Origin: Liolophura sinensis
Lineage: Eukaryota > Mollusca > Polyplacophora > Chitonida > Chitonidae
Assembly (NCBI RefSeq): GCF_032854445.1
Contig: NC_088300.1
Location: 20,007,608 to 20,071,607 of the forward strand
Length of the DNA: 64,000 bases
Reading direction: 5' to 3'
Below, piece by piece: positions 53,301 through 64,000 of the stretch (position 1 is the first letter of the stretch; the number at the start of each line of letters is the position of its first letter). A program made the position numbers and the translations under genes. The notes beneath the pieces are model-generated. The model was not told the DNA's origin and ran no database searches. It was given only the letters and a program-made list of their open reading frames with translations.

Positions 53301-53584
53301 TAACACAGAATGATCCATGTATCGGTTTTTATTGTGACATCATCATGATGAGCTGGGAAAAGAACATTTGATGTCAATACGCCTCAGTCAGTCTCGGGCT
53401 GATATGGTAATAGAAAACGTCCATATTAAAACCTCTAATTGTATGGCTATGTTGTTGTTGTTGTTTCGTTGGGTAAACTTTACTAACCTCCGAATGACAG
53501 ATGGACCTGCTCCGGTTGGCCAAAGTACTGCGCTGTCACTACCGAGAGCGTCATGAGAGTCATGCACACCAGGAAAGCTGCCAT
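41311..53584 (-). CDS. ACP7: Purple acid phosphatase, copy C (12 exons, 448 aa)
   Basis: Exons in transcript order: 53488-53584, 48227-48430, 47317-47502, 46648-46673, 46258-46355, 45363-45431, 44864-44978, 44161-44274, 43043-43171, 42574-42645, 41872-42009, 41311-41409. Every exon length matches A and B. Signal peptide and metal motifs GDLG, GDFAY, GNHE, AHRPMY and AHEHSYER are intact. Relative to A it has T47A, H65Q, S68L, I83V, E95G, S139V, I144L, L170N, V246I, V311T, H312Q, F320L, Q373Y, E374S, L402I and I445V. None of these touches a metal motif residue, although residue 170 sits three after the motif II tyrosine. One of the three promoter sites is CATGTG instead of CACGTG. Confidence 0.93.
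43222..43388 (-). mobile_element. Old, decayed SINE in intron 8 (copy C)
   Basis: Counterpart of 10225-10400 and 27712-27878. Confidence 0.55.
44310..44407. repeat. Single 78-bp-type unit in intron 7 (copy C)
   Basis: Same one-unit state as in B. Confidence 0.85.
44656..44775 (-). mobile_element. Old SINE head fragment in intron 7 (copy C)
   Basis: Counterpart of 13370-13498 and 29146-29265. Confidence 0.6.
47534..48034. repeat. 33-bp minisatellite with a 4-unit higher-order pattern, intron 2 of copy C
   Basis: Exactly 14 periods from 47554 to 48016. A variant with ATCATCATGC recurs every four units (132 bp) three times, each followed by similar neighbours, so blocks of four have been copied. 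The array directly abuts the exon 3 acceptor region without the 67-bp duplication of A and B. Confidence 0.93.
48390..48720. repeat. Three tandem units (about 117 bp) carrying the exon 2 acceptor (copy C)
   Basis: Units start at 48390, 48507 and 48624. Units 1 and 2 are nearly identical, and unit 2 keeps an intact acceptor plus a GTGAGC donor-like site 35 nt on (48513-48547). Unit 3 is more decayed. Confidence 0.9.
51988..52025. repeat. C-rich low-complexity tract in intron 1 (copy C)
   Basis: Runs of C interrupted by T and A, ending in CCCA repeats. Confidence 0.85.
52551..53364. other. 814-bp block in intron 1 private to copy C
   Basis: In A and B the sequences left and right of this block are joined with only four other bases between them. 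No terminal inverted repeats, poly(A) tail or clear target-site duplication was recognised, and no long open frame. It is either an unidentified insertion in C or ancestral sequence lost from the A/B lineage. Confidence 0.65.
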
Positions 53585-53700
53585 GGTGATTTGGAAACAG
53601 ACTGGTGACTGTGTTATCAACTGAACAGCAACTAACAACTCAGAAAGTGCTTCTGTTTGCTGCGGCTACTCCCGCTTCCTTGATACTGTGTTATTGTATT

Positions 53701-53739
53701 GACACGTGACCGGGTCGGTTCATGTGAGCGTCATGTGAC
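53701..53739 (-). promoter_or_regulatory. Cluster of three E-box/M-box-like sites, copy C
   Basis: CACGTGAC (from 53703), TCATGTGAG (53720-53728) and TCATGTGAC (53731-53739). Spacing is as in A and B, but the middle site is changed from CACGTG to CATGTG. Confidence 0.5.
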
Positions 53740-54767
53740 ATTTTAACAGTGACAACTGCAGTCGTTGTGTGAAAGATCACTTAAACAGCATATGTGAAAG
53801 CGTTTTAGGTCTATTCTACACCGGGAACGAGTAAATATAGCAATAATAGAAATAATAATCTATTTCGATCTTTGGAACACTTCAGATAAAGCTTTAGACG
53901 CAAGGACTACAAGGTTATCGATACTCAACATGGATGCACCTCGGGTATAGTGAGAAATTAGCGAAATTCTAGCGCTAGGCTTACTGGCGATAATAGATCC
54001 ATGAGTGAAGCTGACACATGATTTAACAATGTACTAACGTACCAAGCAGGTAATGTACTGCTTGGTGAGTTAGCACATCGTCAGATCAGTTGAGCCACAT
54101 GTACGGCCGGGCTTAACAGTGAATTTGTAAGGCTAGCCCTAGAATTGTATTCCTGATAAGCTCGATTTACTGATAAAAATTCAAATTAAAAATGAAAACC
54201 CAAGTGTGTATGTAGGAGGAAGGTAGGCCTATATGTAAACTGGTGGGAGACAGACAGTGATGGAGACAAATACTGCTGTGCAATGTGTGTATGTACCTGT
54301 GAGAAGCTGTTTTGTAAGTTGTACGTTCAATCTGTCTGTCGATGAGTCAAATTTTTGAGATCCATTCATTTAACGAAGGGTCTTAGTGCAAGACAACACG
54401 AAATTTTGGAGGAATTTACTTCTGTCGTCAGTTTGCTCATCTTCTGAATTACAATCCAAAGATGACTGCTACCCGGGCACTCAACCTCTATTAAAACCGA
54501 CCTCCATTGTTAGTGAAAATCATGCAGTGTGGCATTGGACTACAATCAAATAAATAAATAATGGAAGCTTTCAACACCACTGACTGCTTCTTTCTTTCAC
54601 TGACTTCCCCATAGTCTCTTACTTAATATCTTTATTGCTTCAATTTAGTCATTATTATGAAAAAAAAAATCAGTTTAAGTTTGGTCAAAGCTGACTTTAC
54701 TGTATTTGGAGTTGATTGTTAACCACTGCCTTACAGACCAGACCAAAGATGTTTATTTATGCCCAGA

Positions 54768-55010
54768 ATTTATTTTATTTATTTATTTGATTGGTGTTTT
54801 ACGCCGTACTCAAGAATATTTCACTTATACGACGGCGGCCAGCATTATGGTGGGTGGAAACCGGGCACAGCCCGGGGGAAACCCACGACCATCCGCAGGT
54901 TGCTGACAGACCTTCCCACTTACAGCCAGAGAGGAAGCCAGCATGAGCTGGACTTGAACTCACAGCGACTGCATTGGTGAGAGGCTCCTGGGTCATTACG
55001 CTGCCCCCCC
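54768..55010 (-). mobile_element. SINE private to unit C
   Basis: Reverse-oriented SINE from the AAATA-type tail to a head truncated at GGTCATTACGCTGC plus a C run. A and B have uninterrupted sequence here (GCCCAGAGTCAATGCAG). The target-site duplication is at most two or three bases. Confidence 0.85.
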
Positions 55011-56209
55011 GAGTTAATGCAGAGAAGCTTAACAGTTCATCACAAATGGTATTCTGTGGATCTATAACTGACACACATTTCAGAATTACCTGTTTACAAA
55101 CGAGTTGTTAATATCGGTTCCGTAAGTACAAATTATACACCACTCAATCCAAAAGGCTTCCAGTGATGTACATTGCACTGTATTTTTATTATCATCCATA
55201 ATGATTCCTTTTAAAAGTCTCGGGTAACAATTTTCTCATAAGTTTTGCACTAATAAAGCACTTTCTTACCACAAGATTTTAAAATTGTGAAATGTCATAC
55301 ACAAATTGAGTGGAATGGTAAAGCGTAAAAAATTAGAAACAATTTAGGTTTATTAGTCAAGGCAACTCTCTAAAAAACATATTTCTACAAATAACACATC
55401 AGTATGTAATCTATGCTTGATTACTATTGCAATACTTAAAGCTTTCAACTGCGAACTCCTAGAGATAAGCCAGCAAAACAATATACATGCATATATAAGA
55501 ACAATTATAACCATAAATAAATATACAATTATTTCATAAAAAGTTCCTGCCTCTATAATCTGTAGGAGGGTCTATGTATCACCTTTAATACAGGTACATT
55601 TATGTCTATACCTACATGTACAGGTAAGACAATCAGAACCGTACAGGTAATCTGTAAACACACATTGCACATGATATTAATTAAATTTCAAGATTTACAT
55701 AAATACTTAAAAAATTACAACACTACAATATGGGCTACTGATCAGTGGAGAAGTAAGAATTAATACTATCCTTCTTTGATAATATAGCTAACCCGGCAAG
55801 TGAAATGTGTGGATTCTACAGGAACAAGAAGGAACAACAGTGGAGTTTCGAGTTGGAACTTTTTTTGTGGTCAAATCTGAGCAGTCCTACTGTGCCATGT
55901 GAATGATAAATAATGCAGCCTTGTTGAAATTGATTTGTTGATCACGTCTCACCCTTTTCCAGAGGCACAAATGACAAATCTTTTCTATAGTAACTTCTCC
56001 AGTTCACAAAACTTCTGAAGTATCTCTTCATTTGTCTACTTGAAATGACTTTTTATCACACTTTTTACAGACGCACATATTATAGTGGATGGGATCAAAA
56101 ATAATTCTCTAACATTTTTGACAGGTCTCATGATACAGTTGGACTTTTTCTACCTTTAATGATAAAAGAGTTCACTCAAAATGCCACTATCAGTTTACTT
56201 ATTGCTGAA

Positions 56210-56215
<6 letters not shown>

Positions 56216-56253
<38 letters not shown>
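56216..56253. repeat. TA microsatellite
   Basis: About 38 bp of TA repeats between the array and the BTB gene. Confidence 0.9.
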
Positions 56254-56260
<7 letters not shown>

Positions 56261-56658
56261 ATTAAGAGGATAAAATGAAAAATGTTAATAATATATATCA
56301 TCTTATAATTTAAAATAGTCAAGACAAAACTTAAGTCCTAAATTATAGGAATTTGTTAATACTTTTTTTATTTTTCTCAACTTGAATACAAGCAACATAT
56401 CTTGATATGAATTAATATCTAAACCCAAGCTGTATTCTTGGCCCTTTACTATACTGATGATATTTTTGTAGATATTTTATTATTTTGAATTTGTTAACAG
56501 CGCTTGCTGCAATTTGGTCATGCTGATAAATGGTATAAATGGTACAGACATTGTCATTATCAGAAGCACTTCAAAGCAAATCTACCAAGTCAGCTAGTGA
56601 TGACAGTGATAGTCTGAGATACAGTTGCAGTGTAAACCAGAGAAAACAAAAGTGATTG

Positions 56659-59346
56659 TCATGACCCAACTTTCATGCTCAAAAAGTCTATCAAACCACT
56701 AAGTTTGTAGAAGTCTGCTTCCTTCTGCAGCTCTCGTAAAGCCTTCACATCTGCAGGCATTGTTGAGAAAGAGCTGTCCCCATCTCTCAGAAAGTTAAGA
56801 ATGTGGCGGAAGTTTGTTCCATCTCGATCAATGAAGTAACTACCATCTGCCTCTCGTTTGATTGGATGACGACCACTGAACATAAATCCCAACACAGACT
56901 GTGGATCTTTAGTCATGGTATCTAAAGAGGTTTCAAACTTGTGACCTCCAACATTCAGTTTAATCTTAGATTCAGCTATTTTGTTCATTTCTTCTATCTT
57001 TCTCATTTCCTCTTCCAGCCTTTTTTTCTCTATGAGAAAATCTGCAAGTCCTTTTTTAAACTTCTTAAGTTTCTCATTGAGGACAGTTTCACGCTCGTTG
57101 ATGTCTTTCTCTTGCGCTGACAGTGATTTTCCCTTGGTTTCAGCAGCCTGGATCTTTTCTCGTAGCTGTTCCCCGAGCCTCTCAGACTCTGATACTGCAC
57201 CTCTCACCACATCTTTACACACTGTCCCTACCTTCTCTCTCTGGCCGTCTACAATACCGTGCATGTTAGTGGCTATTTGATCTAAAACCTCCTTAAGACG
57301 GTTTTCCCATGATGGAGGCTTGTCACCTGTAGGTGTCCAGTTCAGATTGACAGCACCTACACCTATTCCTGTCAGCAAGTCTGTCCCTGGCTGGCTTTGC
57401 ACCACACTCTCTACAGCAATGCTGATCTTGTACCTCTGAAGAAGGAGTTCCTGAAACAGGTAAGATTTAGTGTCCTCTGGATCAGCTGACAGGTACCCAG
57501 CGCTGGCAGTGGACTTAAACGATGAAAAAGCAGCCTGGTGCTCTGGGGCAGGACACCTGCCCTGTCGCTGGACCAGATGATGAACAAGCTCTGGGCACAC
57601 CTGACACAGATGTTGCATCATGGAGCACTGCGAGCTCTGGGGCAGCTGTACGCAAGTCTCATTATCATCATGCTCAGCTATCAGCCAGATCCGCAGCTGA
57701 GTCTTTTCTGGAAGCCCGACTCTCTGCCTGAATTGGTCCTCCCAGAAGGTGACTGTGTCCCAAGCATATAGCTGGAGGATGTGATGCTTGTCTGGGGAAT
57801 CCAGCTCTGACAGACCACACAGGGTGACCATAAGGATATCCAGGTGTCTGTCTGCCAGCACATGGCAGCTCTGGCCCCCCTCTGATGTCAGGGGCATGTA
57901 GCCAGGGTTGACATGTCTTCGTCTCTTGTACGAGCCTCCATCAAGTCCGTGCCACGACAAGAGTACACTCCACACTGACTCCCCGATGTAACAGTTCTCA
58001 ACATCAATCTCTCGCACAACCAAAGGTCCTATGGGTTCATTTGATGGTCTGTGTTGCTGGCTGGTAGCTGGGGCAGCCAGCGACGCCCACTTGTTGAGCC
58101 AGGAGCGGGATATGGCATATTCCCACACATCCTCCCCTGATTTACAGTGTGGATCCTGTATGACCCGGGCCTGAATTGCTGGTGGAGGAACATTCACACT
58201 CCTCAGGCTGGTCTGCAATGAGATAGTCAAAATGGGAACATGAAAAACTGGAGACATTTTAATTCAGGCAAAAATAAACTTAGTCAGTATATGCTACAGA
58301 CATTTATTTTAAGATGTTAAATAATGTGATGGTGGAAGCACAAAAAAATGTCGAGGTATTTTAGTTGCAGAGTGGGGTAACTCTAATTGAGCTATACATT
58401 AAAGAGTTAAAGAGAGAACCAGCCACAAATGCTTCAGATTGATGGTAAGGAACAAATGTTCACATGCACATTAAATCTTCCCAAGCATAAATCAACGTCA
58501 ACTTGTTGTGAAACTCAGGCAATTACGTCTGTTCAAAAATAATCACATTTTCTGAGACTGTATCAAGATGGCAGCCTCAGTAAATTGCCGTAAACTATTT
58601 TTGGTTAGGCCACCCTAAAAACTGGTTAGTTAATTTGTAGAAACACATCAAATCATGCTGATGTCAACGGCTAGATTTAATACCCATGTGAATGGTGATA
58701 ACTATTCCTTACTGTCAATCCGACACACTCTCCATAACTTTGGCAACTGTATTGCTCGATAAGAGTTACCTCATTCCTCAACTAACATAGCTAAGAGGCA
58801 TTTATCCTAAAAGATGCATGTACCTGGATTGGAATGCGGATAGTATATGTGTTCAATGGTTTATGTTTTTCAAGAGACCGATCAGTGAAGTGGAAAATGT
58901 ACCCACAATAAGCATAGCGTAGTCGGAAAAAAGTTTCGCACAAAAGCTCAAGTAACGTTCAATATCACCAGGCGGCGCGTTAAACACAGGTCAATGAATC
59001 AATCTATTTTCAGTCTTTCTTCGAAACTTAATTTACCTTTACTTTCACTTTCCCTTTTGACTGCACAAAAGCAAACAAGTACATCCGTTTGTTGTAATTT
59101 TATTTCTCAACACTGATTACTTATTACGTTAAAACGCCAGAGCATAAGATAAGATCCCAATACAAACTGGGAAACCAGAATTGAACTTCACAATGCTGGG
59201 GGTCGTTTTACAAATATTCTTGTTGTTGTTGTTTCACAGATCGCCACTATGACGCATGTACATGTACAGTCTTCATCTAAAAAATTCAACTACCAAGTCA
59301 GAGCTGTCTTTACCTGGGATGATGACATAGACATGTAAGAAAACAT
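56659..59346 (-). CDS. DUSP-like, coiled-coil, KCTD-type BTB domain protein
   Basis: Two coding exons are proposed: a short first exon (59314-59346, donor CAG/GTAAAG) and a large second exon (56659-58212, acceptor TTGCAG), giving 528 residues. ATGs at 59346, 59334 and 59328 are in frame and an in-frame stop lies upstream, so the start could be a few residues later. Residues about 35-115 look like a DUSP domain (WEYAISRSWLNKW, then SVWSVLLSWHG). About 120-225 resemble the ubiquitin-like domain that follows DUSP in USP4/USP15-type enzymes. About 345-426 form a charged coiled coil. Residues 427-525 are a T1/KCTD-type BTB domain (KLNVGGHKFETS, then YFIDRDGTNFRHILNFLRDG). No peptidase domain is present. 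BTB domains of KCTD proteins commonly oligomerise and can bind Cullin-3; an adaptor role in ubiquitylation is inferred. Confidence 0.8.
58213..59313 (-). other. Single intron of the BTB gene
   Basis: An intron of 1101 bp from GTAAAG to TTGCAG on the minus strand. If it were not removed, translation could only begin at a later ATG at 58257, so the splice model is preferred but unconfirmed. No repeats or other genes were recognised inside. Confidence 0.6.
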
Positions 59347-59930
59347 GACTATCGATGGGCAGGTCAATCACGCAATGTCACACAATGTGCTCTATAAGAG
59401 AATAGGCGTACCGCCCCCTTTTTTCCGATGCATTATCAATTCAGGACGTGGCGATCCCGGCACTGGTCAAGTGGGGATAACTCTCAGCGAGTTTAAACGA
59501 AGAAGCCTTCGATTGGAGCAGACCGCTTGCTTCGACCGTCAGCGGTTGATACGATGATGCTTCGTGAAAGAGTTGAACCAAGTAATGTGTGGATTTATAG
59601 CTAATTAAATATTCAATATTTTGAATTTTGCGGGAAATGCTTTCTATTTGTTTCGTTTTGCTAAAAAATACTCTCATACTCTAACACAGCTTGATAGGTC
59701 CTTGATAGGCATGCACATGTAGGCCTAGGGTGTACGGTACCAGTAGTTTAAGAAATGCATGCTATTTCATGAATCGTTGGTATAGAAGGATATATATCTC
59801 GTCTTTTCTCCTTATGTGAAAACTGAAATATTCTTTCAATGCATCCAAAAATTTTAACAAATAAACAGTTATTGGATCCATGTAGGTGACTATAGGCCTA
59901 TACACATTCTTCATGATCTGTGTTCATATT

Positions 59931-59973
59931 CCAGAGGTGCTACCATATATTTATTATGTAGTAGCACCTCTGG
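59931..59973. repeat. Perfect 13-bp inverted repeat with 17-nt loop
   Basis: CCAGAGGTGCTAC (59931-59943) and its exact reverse complement GTAGCACCTCTGG (59961-59973) flank an A/T-rich 17-base loop. The hairpin could be a small structured RNA, the remnant of a MITE, or chance palindrome formation. Confidence 0.7.
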
Positions 59974-59994
59974 AAACAGCAGTTATATTATTGA

Positions 59995-60265
59995 TTGGTT
60001 TATTTATTTATTTGATTGGTGTTTTACGCTGTGCTCAAGAATACTTCACTTATACGACAGCGGCCAGCGTTATGGTGGGAGGAAACTGGTCAGAACCCGA
60101 GGGAAACCCACGACCATCCGCAGGTTGCTGAAGGACCTTCCCACGTAGGCCTACGGCCGGAGACGAAGCCAGCATGAGCTGGACTAGAACTCACAGCGAG
60201 CGCATTGGCTCCCGGGTCATTACGCTGCTCTAGCGTGCTAACCAACTGAGCCACGGAGGCCTCGG
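59995..60265 (-). mobile_element. Full-length SINE with target-site duplication
   Basis: Reverse-oriented, from the tail to the tRNA-like head ending in GAGCCACGGAGGCC. Flanked by TATATTATTGA (59984-59994) and TATATTAGTGA (60266-60276), one mismatch apart. Confidence 0.88.
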
Positions 60266-60829
60266 TATATTAGTGAGTTAAAACCTTGATTACCTGGTAT
60301 ATACTTATATACAGATATATGTGCTTGTAATATGAGATATAGTGCAGATGTGTCCACAGACTGTCGCTTTAGGTTCTAAATTTAGAAATAAATCACCACT
60401 TGGCATAAAATAATTTGAATGATTTATGATAACATTAAAGCAGCCTAAATGTCAGGCAAAATATACCGTATTATGTATGCATGTAGGCCTATGTCCTGTT
60501 CACCTCCTACCTGCGTACGAGGTAGATATATAGGCATACAAGCCAGTCATGTGTGGAAATATCAGTGTAAATTTATTTTAGCCGTTAGGACCAATTGTCT
60601 CTGTAGGAAATCGACTAAACCCGAATTCAGACGCTGAAAAACTTTTTTAGGGTGACGAATGGGCGTAACCTCTCACCTCAGGAAATCGCCTTAGCTAGAA
60701 CTTCATATCATATTACGGATTCCAATTCAGTTCATGTTGGTTCGGTTTGCGAGGTGCATGGATTGCTGGGTCCATGTACATAGGCCAATACATTAATCTG
60801 ATTACCCTCATACTTGTGGGCCTTACGTG

Positions 60830-60979
60830 AGAAGGTCTGTCAGCAACCTGCGGATGGTCGTGGTTTCTACTGGGCTCTGCCCTGTTTCTTCCCACCATAT
60901 TGCTGGCTGCCGTCGTATAAGTGAAATATTCTTGCATAACACACCAATGCCTGGTTCATTTCTTAATAAATAAATGAAT
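60830..60979 (+). mobile_element. 5'-truncated SINE
   Basis: Begins at GAAGGTCTGTCAGCAACC, continues through the 3' domain with a short internal deletion and ends in AATAAATAAATG. No clear target-site duplication found. Confidence 0.75.
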
Positions 60980-63535
60980 CGATTCGATTCTAAAAGAAAG
61001 TACAAATATACTAGGTTTAATTGTTCTTAGTAAATTTTATTGGTTCACAATAATGAGTATAAATACACCAGGTCATGATTCCAGAAAATATTCCCAAGCG
61101 AACTGCGAAGTTCGATTCCAGTCTATTTATTGTTATACATAAATATACTGTTCGTGTGGTATGGCATTTTCTGTAAGGAAGAGAATAGCTTATACCCGTG
61201 TTCTTATATGTGTATAACAATTACGTATCTGCCGATATAGTGGGACTGTCGAAGGCCGATTTGAGCAGGAATACTGAGAACGAAATTCTGTCGTCTGGAA
61301 ATCTGAATTTAGGAGACTATTTTATCAAACTACCAATTTCCAGTTATCCCAGCGAACAGCCTCCCCTCCGCCATTTTCTCAACCAACCAAGTAGTATCGA
61401 GTCGAGGAAGATGACCGTGCCTCCATCAGTGTTGGTTTATATGTAGGCCACTCCCGATTCCAGCCGTAATCTAGCCGTCATAGGTTTCACCATCTAAGGT
61501 TCCGGCAAACTCTGTTTGCTGGTTAAGCCCGTACAGTTCCAGCTTTCTTCCTACAACCAAACCTTTGCCAACCCTGTTGTTGAGAGCTTAACAAGTCATT
61601 TTGGAAAAAGTACTGTTTTGCAATTACAAAAAATGCAGGTGTCCATGCACACCGTATGGATCCTCAACAACTCTCTGCTGCCAATGCTTATACGATTTAC
61701 GTGTTAATTGGCTCAGTGTTGACAAGAACAAGTCACCGTTACACTTATGTCAAAGGGAACAAGATTTTTTTTCTTTGTTCTGCTACTTATGAAAGTTATC
61801 ATTCATGCCATGGCATGACATGTTTCATCGTTTATTGAATTACTGGAATTTCTCACAAATAATATCTAAGTGAAATTCGGTGATACGATTTATCAGCAGT
61901 GCATAGGTATATTTCAATAAGTGTTAATGGCGCAAATCTTCTGGCAGACCTACACAAGTATAATGTGATCTTTAAAACTCTATCCTTTTCATTTACCAGG
62001 TGATATTTGAATGACCTTTAGCAATAAATAATTCCCATATCGTCGAGGTGGTGACCCACCTTCGTTGGAGTTCAAAGAGACAACACATTGTATTGAGTAA
62101 ACATTTAATTTTGACCTATATCAATATATCTATATCTCACACCCTCATTTTGGCGAAAACGATAGTTTACATTTTATACCTGTTTGTATAATAATATATC
62201 AAAGACTCTGGCACATTGCTTATACAACCCTCGCATTGTAGAATTGTTAGAACCTGCGGGTGTGAGGATTTCAGCTTAAGCCGTGTTTTGGGATTTAGGC
62301 CAATAACGCCACTTAGATACCTACATGCATATTTATATTTGATCTTGAAATTATTCACGGACAGCGTCATCGAATTTATCCTTGGATTTCACGCCTGGAA
62401 AATATTCTTTGTTTCAAATGTTAATGGCTTTATTTATTGTTTACATATATTGTTTTGAGAACTGATTTTTCAGGTTGTCTTAGAAAGCAGTCTTCCGATT
62501 ATCGACGTGGAAGGTTAACAAGTGCTATGCACGAATGTCAGAAGCTTAATGTAAAAGATAGCTGAAAGATTTAAGTAAGGTTTACCATAAAGACAACTGA
62601 AAACTATGCGTTACTTTCCTTTTTTTCTGATTTTTTGAGAGTGTTGAAAGGCATTCAAATATTTGAAAACTATGGTCGGTTTATGAGCCATACTGACAGT
62701 AGGCCTATCTGGGAACTCTTACGTCATATCATTTTATCCCGGATGTTCAACATGCAGAAGGAAGGAATTTCTGGGAACATTGTTTCAGTAGTCTTTCACT
62801 CATGGGTAAAAGAGTCATTCCAACATTCCGTGTCGTGATTAGAGCTGGATGAACTTCCTAATCTCTGATAGTATGGTCCATTAGGCTCACCTTAGAAGTC
62901 AAATGTTTGAGCGCCTTTAATTTCCTTCACAAAAATCTAAAAAAATAATGTGCGTTTATTAGCACTTGCAATCAAAGCGCGACATGTATTCGACCTGGGA
63001 ATTATCCACGAACTACGAGTTTTTTGTATTGACTGTTTGTCTCTTACATGATACCAGCTTTATATGCTATTTATAGACTATATCTTATATCTCCGGTGTG
63101 AGTAAGTTTTACTCTCCACGTTTTCGCCTCTAGCGTTGTCTTTTTAGCTGCATAAATCGAAATTTTTTCTGGTTGGCTATTACTCCCAGTGGCTTAGTCC
63201 CTTTGCTTTGTTTTTCGTACAAAACATTTTAATTCTACGATCATTGATCCCTAATAAATTGCATTTAACATGACTCCATTTTCGTTTGATTTCGTTTAAA
63301 AATTCTATTTCAGCCATGGTACGAAATAGCTCATAAGTTGTTACTTTCTAACCATTTGCATGCGTGACCAGTTTAAAGCAAAACCGAGGTAAATTGGCAA
63401 GAAGTCGAATTTCACTCTTTGCTTATGAGCATTTCAACCATCGCACTCTTGTCAGTGTTATAGTTTTACTCTCCATGCTGATTTATTTTGTATTAAATAG
63501 TCACGAACACGTACACACTGCACGTATAACACCGA

Positions 63536-64000
63536 CAGCTTAACGCTCATACCTCAGTCCCAGGTAAAGCTGAACGTTCATACCTCTGCTCCATATAACG
63601 CTTAACGTTCATACCTCAGCCCCAGATAAAGCTTAACGTTCATACCTCAGCCCCAGATAAAGATTAACGTTCATACCTCAGTCCCAGGTAAAGCTGAACG
63701 TTCATACCTCTGCTCCATATAAAGCTTAACGTTCATACTTCAGCCCCAGATAAAGCTTAACGCCCATACCTCAGCCCAAGATAAAGCTTAACGTTCATAC
63801 CTCAGCCCAGATAAAGCTTAACGTTCATACCTCAGCCCCAGATAAAGCTTAACGTTCATACCTCAGCCCCAGATAAAGCTTAACGTTCATACCTCAGCCC
63901 CAGATAAAGCTTAACGTTCATACTTCAGCCCCAGATAAAGCTTAACGTTCATGCCTCAGTCCCAGATAAAGCTTAACGTTCATACCTCAGTCCCAGATAA
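63536..64000. repeat. 31-bp minisatellite running off the right edge
   Basis: About 15 units of AGCTTAACGTTCATACCTCA plus 11 more bases fill the last 465 bp. Early units follow a four-unit order (variants CAGGTAAAGCTGAACG, CTGCTCCATATAA, then two consensus-like units) that recurs once, giving a higher-order period of about 124 bp. Confidence 0.93.

Larger units (their letters stand above)
39748..55822 (-). repeat. Tandem duplication unit C
   Basis: Carries phosphatase copy C. Homology to the 5' flanks of A and B ends near GGATTCTACAGGAACAAG (about 55822), where no SINE follows. Private features are an 814-bp block in intron 1 and a SINE at 54768-55010. Confidence 0.85.
53585..56658. other. 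5' flank of copy C and spacer to the BTB gene
   Basis: Holds the E-box cluster of C, a private SINE, the right edge of the tandem array (about 55822) and then unique AT-rich sequence with a TA tract. An AATAAA on the minus strand at 56477-56482 is a candidate poly(A) signal about 180 bp after the stop of the BTB gene. No other gene seen. Confidence 0.5.
59347..63535. other. Right flank without a supported gene
   Basis: AT-rich sequence upstream of the BTB gene, with two SINE copies (59995-60265, 60830-60979) and a perfect inverted repeat (59931-59973). Open frames up to about 80 codons occur but show no family resemblance or splice context. Confidence 0.55.

Noticed and set aside
58213-58257. 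Start of the BTB protein at the ATG at 58257 within a single exon
   Set aside because: A strong acceptor lies just inside, and an upstream exon with a CAG/GTAAAG donor joins in phase; the 14 extra residues look like intron translation. Transcript data could reverse this.
61198-61838. Cluster of plus-strand frames of 60-82 codons near the right flank
   Set aside because: They overlap in different frames, show no family resemblance, and no splice-linked continuation was found.

Overview
The window is from an AT-rich invertebrate genome with introns, minisatellites and tRNA-derived SINEs. The SINE 3' domain and the gene content suggest a lophotrochozoan, most likely a mollusc; this is inference. 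It reads as three protein-coding loci. (1) Positions 1-1009, plus strand, hold the C-terminal part of an MFSD4-type major facilitator transporter that runs off the left edge. (2) Positions about 6.1-55.8 kb, minus strand, hold a head-to-tail array of three complete purple acid phosphatase genes of the ACP7 (acid phosphatase type 7) family, called copies A, B and C here. Each has 12 coding exons of identical lengths in all three copies and encodes 448 residues with a signal peptide and all five metal-binding motifs. (3) Positions 56659-59346, minus strand, hold a two-exon gene whose product joins a DUSP-like domain, a ubiquitin-like region, a coiled coil and a KCTD-type BTB domain.

The array is the main structural feature. 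Units A, B and C start at about 6.13, 24.2 and 39.7 kb. Between them lies the same truncated SINE (24073-24216 and 39605-39747). Copy B is a mosaic. Its left part (3' half of the gene, exons 6-12) matches C, and its right part (5' half, exons 1-5, and the first intron) matches A. The switch falls in a 77-bp tract inside intron 5. This is what one unequal crossover between an A-like and a C-like gene would produce.

The introns are full of recent repeat activity. A 78-bp minisatellite of about 20 units occurs in intron 7 of A but is about one unit in B and C. A 33-bp minisatellite sits in intron 2 of all three copies. The splice acceptors of exons 2 and 3 have been tandemly duplicated. Some SINE insertions are present in one copy only, with clear target-site duplications. 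About 120-160 bp upstream of each ATG lies a cluster of three E-box/M-box-like sites, which suggests MITF/TFE-type control of a lysosomal or secreted phosphatase.

The remaining right flank (59.3-64 kb) has no gene I can support. It holds two more SINE copies, a perfect 13-bp inverted repeat and a 31-bp satellite that continues past the window edge. I saw no virus-derived element, CRISPR array or functional tRNA or rRNA gene.
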